DNA of 64,000 nt from an uncultured Bacteroides sp. (GTDB taxonomy: Bacteria; Bacteroidota; Bacteroidia; Bacteroidales; Bacteroidaceae): contig NZ_CAJLKP010000021.1 of the NCBI RefSeq assembly GCF_905207245.1, positions 7,674-71,673 on the forward strand, read 5' to 3'. A model generated the notes under the pieces. It saw only the letters and a program-made list of their open reading frames with translations, did not search any database and had not been told where the DNA came from. The first letter of the stretch is position 1; each line of letters opens with the position of its first letter. Positions 54,197-61,431 of the stretch are shown in pieces. The translations under genes and the position numbers were made by a program.

Positions 54197-56085
54197 ATTA
54201 TTTTCCCTTCTTCACTAATGAGTAGAATCGTCAGTTCTCCTTCAGGTAACAACGGGTCACAATATTGATGGCATAGTTCGAGCAAACGGGAGCAAAAGGC
54301 TTGCAAGTCTTCGGCAGAGAGCAATGTCCATAACTCACGGGCTAAAGTTATCTTTTCGATAACTGCAAGTGTTTCTCCACCGCATCCGGCAGAAAGAGCC
54401 ACTTCCCGTAGGAAATCCTTATTCATTGTCACCTGTTTGCTGTGCGTATCCAGATTGCCTTCTGCCAGCTTCACGGCTTTTCCTATCATGATACCCAAAG
54501 TCACCGCTTTGATTTCCAAATCTGCGGCAATCTTTATCGTATCTCCAATGAAGTTTCCGTAATGAATAAATGCCTGTACAGGCAGTTCGGGATAATACCC
54601 TCGGACATACTTTTCACTCTTTGCACCGGAATTAAGGACGATGCGCGGGCTTCCTGTTGCTCGACCTACTTCCATAGATTTGCGGATGGAATCTATAAAT
54701 GCTTCGGAAGAAAAAGGTTTCACGATACCCGAAGTTCCGATGATGGAAATGCCGCCTTCTATGCCCAGACGGGGATTAAAAGTCCGCCGGGCTATCTCTT
54801 CGCCACCCGGCACGGAAATAGTGACAACAAAAGGATTGGGTTGTTTAGGAACTTTCAGTTGCTTGAGGAATAGCCTTACATTGTTCTCAATCATCTTGCG
54901 TGGGGTGTTGTTGATGGCGGGACTGCCTACTTCGAGTCCCAAGCCGGGCATGGTGACGATGCCTACACCTTCGCCACCGGAGACAATGATCGTATAGTCA
55001 TCTATCGGTGTGTCTCCGGGTTCCGGGTCGTCCATGCGAAAGGGTACGGCAACGTTGGCTCTGATTTCTATACCGTTGGTGATGTCGGGGTCGTCGCCGG
55101 CATCTTTGATGACGGAGGCTTCAGCGTCGGCCATCCAATTGCCATTCAGGGAGCCGGCGTTGGGCCAGGATTTTTGTTTTTCGACGGGGACGTATATGGT
55201 TTCGCCATTGGGGAGGAGGACGGGAAAGACTACGGGGCGCGGACGCCGTTCGAGATTGAAAAGATCCCAGGTGGCGGCCACGGCAGCAGCGGTGGCACAA
55301 GTTCCGGTGCTGAGTCCGCTACGCAGGGGGTAGAAGTCGGGCAATATATTTTCTACCATCCGGCGCAGACCATGTTCGCCGTCTACGGGGATGAAACTTT
55401 CGGGTGTGTCCGGGCGGCGAATGGCGAAGATACGGATGCCTTCTGCAAGGGCCGCTTCCACTTTTTCTTTGAAGCCTCCGGAGAGTCCGCTTTCTTTTAT
55501 CAGTATGGCTTCGGGGCGCAACTTCTGAATCAGGATGCGTTCATCTTCACCTGCATGGTAGTAATACAGTTTTTTCTCGGGAAAGCCTTCGAGTTCAGCC
55601 AGGCGGCGGGAGCTTTCACGATCGAGGATACGGAAGTAGCAACAGGCGCTTTCCTGCCAGAGAGGCTTTAGTTTGGCGATGCTTTGTACACCTGTCAGTG
55701 CCAGGAGGGTGAATATCTCTTCTTGCTTGATTTGCCGGATGGCATCTTCAAAATCATCGCACCATGTGATGTGTTCTTCGTCACGTGGCGGATAAATACG
55801 TTCGAATCGGATGACATACAGATCCAGAGTATCGGCTACTTTCTCTACGGTTTGGTGCAGTTGTTCGGCAAAGGGGTGGGCGGCGTCTACCAATAATTGA
55901 ATGTTATGTTCCCGGCAACAGCGCTCCATCTCCTTTTCATCCATGGCATCTTGCAGGCGGATACCGTGGTGCATAGTTACTTCCTGCTCGTCTCCTTTGG
56001 TAGAGTAGTAGAATGGTTTTCCGGCTTCTTCAAGGGTACGGGCGGCGATGCGTCCTTCGGTGGTTCCGCCTAATATTAGAATCAT
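54193..56085 (-). CDS. cbiJ-cbiD: CbiJ-CbiD fusion (cobalt-precorrin-6A reductase and cobalt-precorrin-5B C1-methyltransferase)
   Basis: The protein has 630 residues. Residues 1-250 match CbiJ/CobK: ILGGTTEGRIAARTL, VDAAHPFAEQLHQ, LALTGVQSIAKL and ILIKESGLSGGFKEKVEAA. Residues 251-630 match CbiD: RSGLSTGTCATAAAVAA, GGEGVGIVTMPGLGLEVG and GTSGIVKPFSSEAFIDSI. CbiD methylates C1 with SAM and CbiJ reduces the ring in the oxygen-independent pathway. Fusion of two non-consecutive steps may help hold intermediates. It lies between the CbiG-CbiF and SDR genes. Confidence 0.92.
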   Translation of the reverse strand: MILILGGTTEGRIAARTLEEAGKPFYYSTKGDEQEVTMHHGIRLQDAMDEKEMERCCREHNIQLLVDAAHPFAEQLHQTVEKVADTLDLYVIRFERIYPPRDEEHITWCDDFEDAIRQIKQEEIFTLLALTGVQSIAKLKPLWQESACCYFRILDRESSRRLAELEGFPEKKLYYYHAGEDERILIQKLRPEAILIKESGLSGGFKEKVEAALAEGIRIFAIRRPDTPESFIPVDGEHGLRRMVENILPDFYPLRSGLSTGTCATAAAVAATWDLFNLERRPRPVVFPVLLPNGETIYVPVEKQKSWPNAGSLNGNWMADAEASVIKDAGDDPDITNGIEIRANVAVPFRMDDPEPGDTPIDDYTIIVSGGEGVGIVTMPGLGLEVGSPAINNTPRKMIENNVRLFLKQLKVPKQPNPFVVTISVPGGEEIARRTFNPRLGIEGGISIIGTSGIVKPFSSEAFIDSIRKSMEVGRATGSPRIVLNSGAKSEKYVRGYYPELPVQAFIHYGNFIGDTIKIAADLEIKAVTLGIMIGKAVKLAEGNLDTHSKQVTMNKDFLREVALSAGCGGETLAVIEKITLARELWTLLSAEDLQAFCSRLLELCHQYCDPLLPEGELTILLISEEGKII

Positions 56086-56111
56086 AATTTGAAGTTTTAG
56101 TTATATATGTA

Positions 56112-56216
56112 GTTAACAAGGGAACAAGTTGACGAGGGGACAAGGCCATGCGGAATGATTGTGGCAAATATAGCGCAGCCCCTTGTCCCCTTGTCTCCTC
56201 GTCAACTGATTGTTCA
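56112..56216. repeat. Hairpin with AGCGCAGC core and different arms, copy 2
   Basis: AGTTGACGAGGGGACAAGG on the left pairs with CCTTGTCCCC...CTCGTCAACT on the right, with an 8-base insertion. The loop holds AAATATAGCGCAGCC, the same core as the other copies, but the arms are a GACGAGG/CCTTGTC type instead of TTGTAGC. Confidence 0.8.
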
Positions 56217-56217
56217 T

Positions 56218-58236
56218 TTACTTGCGGAAGAGATGTTTGAACTCATGGGCGTAGAGCCGTGAAAGCCCTTCGCGGTTGTCGATGGCTTCGCCTACGACAA
56301 TCATGGTGGTGAGCGTCAGGTTGTTCTCTTTCACAATCTTAGCAAGGTCCTTCAACTCTCCGCGATAGATGCACTCGTCCTTCCAGGTAAGGTGGTAGCA
56401 AACGGCAACAGGAGTGGTTTCGGGATATTCCTGCAAGAGCTCTTCCTGCACCTGTTCGGCAATGCCGGCACTGAGGAAGATACACATGGTGCTTTGCGAG
56501 CGTGCCAGCAGGTGGAGTTGTTCGCGTTCCGGCATGGGGGTGCGTCCTTCGCCGCGGGTAAGGATGATGCTCTGCACTTTCTCAGGAATGGTAAACTGAG
56601 ATTTCAGCGCAGCGGCAGCAGCCTGGAAAGAAGAAATGCCCGGGGTGATGTGATAACTCATGTGGTGCTGGTCGAAATAGTTCATCTGTTCCTGAATGGC
56701 ACCGTAGATGCAGGGATCGCCCGTATGCAGGCGGACTATGAATTTGCCTTCATCATAGAACTTCTTCATCAGCGCAAACTGTTCTTCCAAGTCCATAGAA
56801 GCCGAACTGCGTACCGTAGCACCCGGTTTGGCACACAGTGTCAGTTCGCGGGGGACGAGACTGCCAGCGTAGAGGATAAGATCTGCCTTCTCCAGCATTT
56901 GCCTTCCACGCACGGAGATAAGGTCGGGATTACCCGGACCGGCGCCGACGATTTCGATGTGCCCTTGACGCAGGTATCCGTTCTCGATGGCAATGGCGAA
57001 GGTGGATTTGTTGCTGAGGCCTTTGAATTTCTCGGCATATAGCACACCGTGATGCGATGAGAGTATGGCTGCTGCTTCGCATACACTGGGCGTGCCCATG
57101 TACTTTTGTACGGTGGTGCTGGGATTGGGAACTTCTACCTGGCTCAGCTCTTCGGCCGTATAGAAGCGGACGTCGACCAGTTTCTGCAATTTTTTTATCA
57201 CTTCTACGTTGCGTTTCACATCGATGGTGGCTACTTCTTTGATGGCTTGCCCGCAGATGTTTTTACCGGGTGCGCCTACAACGAGATTGACGAATAGTTC
57301 TTCGAATTCGGGGGGATCGAGTGCGAGCCCGAGGCCGACATGCAATATTTTAGGAATATACTGTATGTTGGCTATTGCGGGGTCGAAGAACATAAAGGGA
57401 CTGACGATAATCAGCAGTTTGTACTGGCTGAGATCCATGTCGCTGCGATGGTAATAGACGTCGACGTGTTGGGGTCGGGTACGTTCCAGGTAGTCAGTAC
57501 CTTCATCGCGGATTTCGAGTAACAGGGCGGTACGGTATTTGTTGACGAAGAGGTTAATGATGACGTTGAATTCCTTGGTTCTCTCGTTGTAATTGGTACC
57601 GTCCCTCATTTGAAGTATGATACTGTTATCATCCTCAATTTCATCCTCATCTTCATCGTACTCTTCATCCTCGTCCTCGTCGTACTCTTCATCCTCATCT
57701 TCGCCGTACTCTTCTTCTTCATTGTAATCTTCCTCTTCATCGCTTTCTTCTTCTTCGTCGAGGATTTCTATATTTTCATAGTATGCGTTCGACATACCTA
57801 CCAAGACTTCCCAACCGAACTCTTGTCCGAGGGTGTCAAGAGCCCATAATCCGCTATTGTCGCTCAAGGTACTGATGACGGGATTCGCCCCTAAGATGTG
57901 GGCGACATCTTGGGTGATTTTATTGGCTTGCCCGATGTGACCGGACAATACGGATATGGCATTGCGCCCCATGCTATCCACGCAGATCACGGCCGGGTCG
58001 GTGTGTTTATCTTTTACATGGGGGGCAATGGTGCGGACACAAATGCCCATGGCACAAATGAAGATGAATGCATCATATTCGTCAAAATTCTCTTCTATGA
58101 AATCGGAAAGGGATGAGATATAAGTGCAATCGGGAAAATGTTCGAGTGTGAATATTTCAGAGTCGTTCATTTCTTGGTGCAGTGTCTCGGCCAGGGCGAG
58201 GCTGTTGCCTGTTACTAAAAGAATAGCTGTTTTCAT
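56218..58236 (-). CDS. cbiG-cbiF: CbiG-CbiF fusion with an acidic insert
   Basis: This 672-residue protein starts with CbiG (FIFICAMGICVRTIAPHVKD, VLSGHIGQANKI), then an acidic low-complexity insert at about residues 157-200 (EYDEDEDE repeated), then the CbiG C-terminal part (VVGAPGKNICG, TPSVCEAAA). Residues 420-672 are CbiF/CobM: GHIEIVGAGPGNPDLIS, HTGDPCIYGAIQEQM and PGISSFQAAAAALK. CbiG opens the lactone ring and releases acetaldehyde; CbiF methylates C11. The fusion joins adjacent steps. It overlaps the CbiE-CbiT gene by four bases. Confidence 0.92.
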   Translation of the reverse strand: MKTAILLVTGNSLALAETLHQEMNDSEIFTLEHFPDCTYISSLSDFIEENFDEYDAFIFICAMGICVRTIAPHVKDKHTDPAVICVDSMGRNAISVLSGHIGQANKITQDVAHILGANPVISTLSDNSGLWALDTLGQEFGWEVLVGMSNAYYENIEILDEEEESDEEEDYNEEEEYGEDEDEEYDEDEDEEYDEDEDEIEDDNSIILQMRDGTNYNERTKEFNVIINLFVNKYRTALLLEIRDEGTDYLERTRPQHVDVYYHRSDMDLSQYKLLIIVSPFMFFDPAIANIQYIPKILHVGLGLALDPPEFEELFVNLVVGAPGKNICGQAIKEVATIDVKRNVEVIKKLQKLVDVRFYTAEELSQVEVPNPSTTVQKYMGTPSVCEAAAILSSHHGVLYAEKFKGLSNKSTFAIAIENGYLRQGHIEIVGAGPGNPDLISVRGRQMLEKADLILYAGSLVPRELTLCAKPGATVRSSASMDLEEQFALMKKFYDEGKFIVRLHTGDPCIYGAIQEQMNYFDQHHMSYHITPGISSFQAAAAALKSQFTIPEKVQSIILTRGEGRTPMPEREQLHLLARSQSTMCIFLSAGIAEQVQEELLQEYPETTPVAVCYHLTWKDECIYRGELKDLAKIVKENNLTLTTMIVVGEAIDNREGLSRLYAHEFKHLFRK
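57637..57765 (-). repeat. In-frame acidic tandem repeat in cbiG
   Basis: Three to four imperfect copies of a 27-30 base unit (TACGACGAGGACGAGGATGA type on the minus strand) encode Glu/Asp/Tyr runs. Repeat number could vary without breaking the frame. Confidence 0.8.
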
Positions 58237-59483
58237 ATCGTTGCTTTCATTATTTCTATAGGGTTAAAATCGTTGATGATGATACGCAGGGAGGAATGTA
58301 AGGTCATTCCTGCGGCATGAACTCCTTGACGAAATAGCTCCTTACTACTTTCGGACACGGAGTTGAAGACGATGCAACCGCCGGGCTGCAATACTTCTTT
58401 CAGGCGTACCAGTATATCTTCTAATTTTCCGCCGTGCCCGCCGATAAAGACAGCGTCGGGGCGGGGGAGAGGTTCCAGATCAGTTTGCAGGAAATCTCCG
58501 ATTAAGGCTGTGATTCCCGGCGCTCCGAAACGGCGGGAGTTGATGCGCATCAGTTCTTCTCCTTCGGGACGTATCTCGAACGAAACGACCGTAAGATGCG
58601 GGAATTGCAGACGGGCTTCGATGGAGACGGAACCTGTGCAAAAACCGATGTCCCAAAAGACACGGCGGCGATTCAGTTCTAATGCCTGCAAGGTAAGGAG
58701 GCGGATCGGAGCTTTGGTAATCATGCGGGCACGTCCGTCCAAATGAGCAAATTGTTCGTCAGGAAGACCGAAGGGGCGGGGCTGTTCAGTTATAGGGAGG
58801 AGAACTTCCTTGCTATGGGTGTCGTAGCAGAGCAACAAATTATTCGGATGCTCAAATATCTCTTTTTCAGCTTCTTCAAGACTCATCCGGCGAATGCGTT
58901 CGCGTTCGGGATTACCGAGGTGTTCGCCTACGTACATGGTGTAGGAGTTGTATCCATATTCCAACATTCGCGCGGCGATAGTGGCAGGAGTGTGCTCCCG
59001 ATCTGTCAGTACGCCTATTTTGTGGGCACGTTCTATGAGTGCTTTGTCCAGTTCCTGCCACGGGCGTCCTGTCAGGGAGACGGTACGCATATCGTCGTAG
59101 GGCATCACCAGTCTGTGCGCTAATGTTTGCAGGGAATTGAAAGCCGGGTAGAGGCGTATTTTTGCATCGGGCAGTTTTCGTTTTACCGTATTGGCGAAGC
59201 CGAAAAACAGGGGATCTCCGGATGCAAATACGACAATCGATGCATCGGAAGCCTTCTTCTCAAAGTCTGCAAAAATGTTTTCGTATTGGGCAAAGACGTT
59301 GTCCAGTGGAATTGTTATGGAAATCCACTCCGCACCTTCCGGAAGTAACTTCTCTACAATTTCCCGATGCCGCAAGCCACCGGAGAAAACTTTTCCTTCC
59401 CGGATGTGCCGCAGCACTTCGGGCGGGAAGAAAGGTTCCCGGTTGTCATCCATGCCTATAATAATAAAGTTTCGTATCATCAT
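58233..59483 (-). CDS. cbiE-cbiT: CbiE-CbiT fusion (cobalt-precorrin-7 C5 methylation and precorrin-8 forming decarboxylase)
   Basis: The protein has 416 residues. CbiE lies at about 1-205 (FIIIGMDDN, VVFASGDPLFFGFANTV) and CbiT at about 225-416 with the SAM motif FWDIGFCTGSVSIEA near 275-289 and IGGHGGKLEDIL. This is the CobL arrangement found in many bacteria. It methylates C5 and C15 and decarboxylates the acetate side chain on ring C. Two consecutive Met codons begin it; either may be used. A long repeat region separates it from the CbiH-CbiC gene upstream. Confidence 0.92.
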   Translation of the reverse strand: MMIRNFIIIGMDDNREPFFPPEVLRHIREGKVFSGGLRHREIVEKLLPEGAEWISITIPLDNVFAQYENIFADFEKKASDASIVVFASGDPLFFGFANTVKRKLPDAKIRLYPAFNSLQTLAHRLVMPYDDMRTVSLTGRPWQELDKALIERAHKIGVLTDREHTPATIAARMLEYGYNSYTMYVGEHLGNPERERIRRMSLEEAEKEIFEHPNNLLLCYDTHSKEVLLPITEQPRPFGLPDEQFAHLDGRARMITKAPIRLLTLQALELNRRRVFWDIGFCTGSVSIEARLQFPHLTVVSFEIRPEGEELMRINSRRFGAPGITALIGDFLQTDLEPLPRPDAVFIGGHGGKLEDILVRLKEVLQPGGCIVFNSVSESSKELFRQGVHAAGMTLHSSLRIIINDFNPIEIMKATI

Positions 59484-59495
59484 TATTGAATTTAT

Positions 59496-59698
59496 AAGTT
59501 ACGAGCTACAAGCTATAAGTTACGAGCTACAAGCTACGAGCTACGAGTACCTTTCGGTGTGATAGCGAATATAGCGCAGCAACTTGTAGCTTGTAGCTTG
59601 TAGCTCGTAACTCGTCACTACCCTTCGGTATGATAGCGAGTATAGCGCAGCAACTTGTCACCCGTAGCTTGTAGCTTGTAACTAACGGGCTCCGCCCG
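59496..59698. repeat. Double AGCGCAGC-core hairpin array between cbiC and cbiE
   Basis: Two near-identical cores (59549-59586 and 59620-59656) read ACC(C)TTCGGTnTGATAGCGAnTATAGCGCAGCAACTTG in outline, flanked by heptad-like arms (TTGTAGC and GAGCTAC units). The left arms pair with the arms between and after the cores. Confidence 0.85.
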
Positions 59699-59700
59699 TT
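59684..59700 (-). terminator. GC-rich hairpin at the end of cbiC
   Basis: AACGGGC-TCC-GCCCGTT overlaps the cbiC stop codon. No long T run follows, so it may be a processing or pausing hairpin. Confidence 0.45.
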
Positions 59701-60139
59701 AAACATCCCGTCCCGGCCTTAACTGTTCCGCATCATTGTAGCACAAGATTGCATTCACCAGCGTTGCAGCCAAATTACTTCCTCCTTTTCGTCCCTCCAC
59801 TATCAGTTTGGGTATTTCCATGAACGGCTTCACCATGTGCTTGGATTCCTGTACATGTACAAAGCCCACAGGTGCGGCAATAATACCGCTTGGTGCAGCT
59901 TTCCCTTTACGTACCAGATCACAAAGCTCCATCAACGCCGTTGGTGCATTACCGAATACGAACAAGGCATCCGGATGTTCCTCCACCGCCAGACGTATAC
60001 CGGCTTGTGTACGGGTGATCCCTTTTTCCGCTGCCATTGCCGCTACCCGTTCATCGGAAAGATAACATTTCACTTCTACCCCCAGCCGTTGTAAAGCTCC
60101 TTTGCGGATACCAACGTCAGTCTCTTTCCGGGTACCCAC
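59699..60139 (-). pseudogene. cbiC: CbiC (precorrin-8X methylmutase) body without its N-terminus
   Basis: This 146-codon frame encodes only the second part of CbiC (full proteins have about 205-215 residues): GIRKGALQRLG, DERVAAMAAEKGITRTQAGI, FVFGNAPTALMELCDL, APVGFVHVQESKHMV and EGRKGGSNLAATLVNA. The missing N-terminus, with the His region, is in the other frame at the end of the CbiH gene upstream. A GTG at 60139 could start translation, but the product would lack part of the active site. A +1 shift within 60115-60145 would join the two. It may be broken, frameshifted in translation, or a sequencing error. Confidence 0.75.
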
Positions 60140-61142
60140 GGGCAGCCTCCGTCACATCCGTAACAATCGTTTTCAACCGGCCGTCCGCTATTTTCTGATA
60201 AAGCTTTTCCACAGCACCTTTGTCCGTATACAGCAGCCTTTCCATTTCAAAATCAGCCGTGGTGTGGATGGCGTGCAGCAAAGCCCATTTATGATCCAGA
60301 GGAATATTCTTATTCTTTAGTTCCGACTCAATGGTCCGGAAACTTTGTATCATGATGTCTTGACCTATCCCTTTAGTTGGTTGTTCATCCTTATCCGGAC
60401 GGTTATAATATCCCCGGGGAGTAATGAACTTGCCGTTCCACGCATAAGACTGCGAGTTACCGATCAGGATGACCGTAAACATATCCACTTCTTCGGGATT
60501 GAAATCAGCGAGTGTCGTCAGATGCACTTCCTGTTCCTCCCGTCCGGCTTGGCGTACATAACCTACCGGAGTCTCCGGAGCGCGTCCTTCTGCAAGAAAC
60601 AGCTCTTTCAATCGATAGAGTTGCCAATATCGCCCTTCGCTTTTCGGATTGTATACAGCCGTTACGAAATCAGCCATGGCTGCCGCACGGATGCGACGCT
60701 CGATCCGTTCCCACGGTGTCATCAGATCGGAAAGGGAAATCACACAGAAATCATGCCCCACAGGAGCACCCAGCAGTGAAGCCGCTTTCTGAAAAGCACT
60801 GATACCCGGCAAGGCAATCACTTCGATGTTGCTGTTCCGTTCCCGCTTCATCTCGTAAATCAGCGGAGTCATTCCATAAATCCCCGCGTCGCCAGAACTG
60901 ATGACGCAAACCGTTTTTCCCTGTTCCGCCAATTCAAATGCCTGTTCCGCACGAGTGCGTTCCCGCTTCATGCCCGTATCTATACATTCTGTTTCAGGGT
61001 GGAGATAAGGCTGGATAAAACGGAAATAATATTTATATCCCACTACTACATCTGCTTCGCGAACCGCATTCAGAACTGCAGGGGTGATGTCTTGTTCGCT
61101 GCCCGGACCGATGCCGGCAACTATTATCTTTGGCTGTTTCAT
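60117..61142 (-). CDS. cbiH: CbiH (precorrin-3B C17-methyltransferase) plus CbiC N-terminus
   Basis: The 341-residue protein starts at MKQPKIIVAGIGPG; the promoter at 61164-61171 allows this. Residues 1-255 are CbiH/CobJ: IVAGIGPGSEQDITPAV, ISSGDAGIYGMTPLIYEM, LPGISAFQKAASLLGAP, AVYNPKSEGR and LIGNSQSYAWNGKFITPRGY. After residue 258 comes DIMIQSFRTIESELK, LLHAIHTTADFE and LKTIVTDVTEAARG, the N-terminal part of CbiC, cut by a stop seven codons later. CbiH does the ring-contraction methylation at C17. The natural gene is probably a CbiH-CbiC fusion. Confidence 0.87.
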   Translation of the reverse strand: MKQPKIIVAGIGPGSEQDITPAVLNAVREADVVVGYKYYFRFIQPYLHPETECIDTGMKRERTRAEQAFELAEQGKTVCVISSGDAGIYGMTPLIYEMKRERNSNIEVIALPGISAFQKAASLLGAPVGHDFCVISLSDLMTPWERIERRIRAAAMADFVTAVYNPKSEGRYWQLYRLKELFLAEGRAPETPVGYVRQAGREEQEVHLTTLADFNPEEVDMFTVILIGNSQSYAWNGKFITPRGYYNRPDKDEQPTKGIGQDIMIQSFRTIESELKNKNIPLDHKWALLHAIHTTADFEMERLLYTDKGAVEKLYQKIADGRLKTIVTDVTEAARGYPERD

Positions 61143-61163
61143 ATCGCTTTTATTTCTATCATG

Positions 61164-61171
61164 CAAAGATA
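61164..61171 (-). promoter_or_regulatory. -7 element of the corrin operon
   Basis: The minus strand reads TATCTTTG. With a start near 61157 the leader is only about 15 bases, so no cobalamin riboswitch can lie in front of this operon. Confidence 0.6.
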
Positions 61172-61213
61172 CATTCTATTCTCTAAACTTCAGGTATAAA
61201 AGGCTGTAAAAAG

Positions 61214-61291
61214 GGCTACACCCTTTACCTGGAATGGTGTAGCCATCCGGGGCAAAAGGTGTAGCCATAAGAGGGAAAGGGTGTAGCTATT
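61214..61291. repeat. GGTGTAGCC-type intergenic repeat, copy 2
   Basis: GGCTACACCCTTTACC, then GGTGTAGCCATCCGG, GGTGTAGCC and GGGTGTAGC. The unit and the order match 6280-6358, with diverged arms. It lies between the divergent corrin operon and the TPR-AraC gene. Confidence 0.8.
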
Positions 61292-61361
61292 TCAGCAACG
61301 CTTATTTTTTAGGAATTACTGTGTATTTCTCTGCCAGCTCATAAATTCCTTGTGTAAATCA

Positions 61362-61391
61362 TTTGTCAATTCATAAATTTCACTACTTTTG
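61362..61391 (+). promoter_or_regulatory. Promoter of the TPR-AraC regulator gene
   Basis: TTTG at 61362-61365, an 18-base spacer, TACTTTTG at 61384-61391. The leader is about 35 bases. Confidence 0.6.
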
Positions 61392-61431
61392 TCAACTATA
61401 AATTTCAAACCCACGTCAACGTACTACTATT

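Noticed and set aside
57610..57849. Plus-strand hydrophobic frame opposite the CbiG acidic repeat
   Set aside because: The Leu/Val/Phe/Ile run is just the complement of GAG/GAT-rich repeats; no support for a membrane protein.
59496..59698. CRISPR-like array of TTGTAGC units
   Set aside because: Repeats are heptads without unique spacers and pair with each other; no cas genes are nearby. A hairpin repeat fits better.
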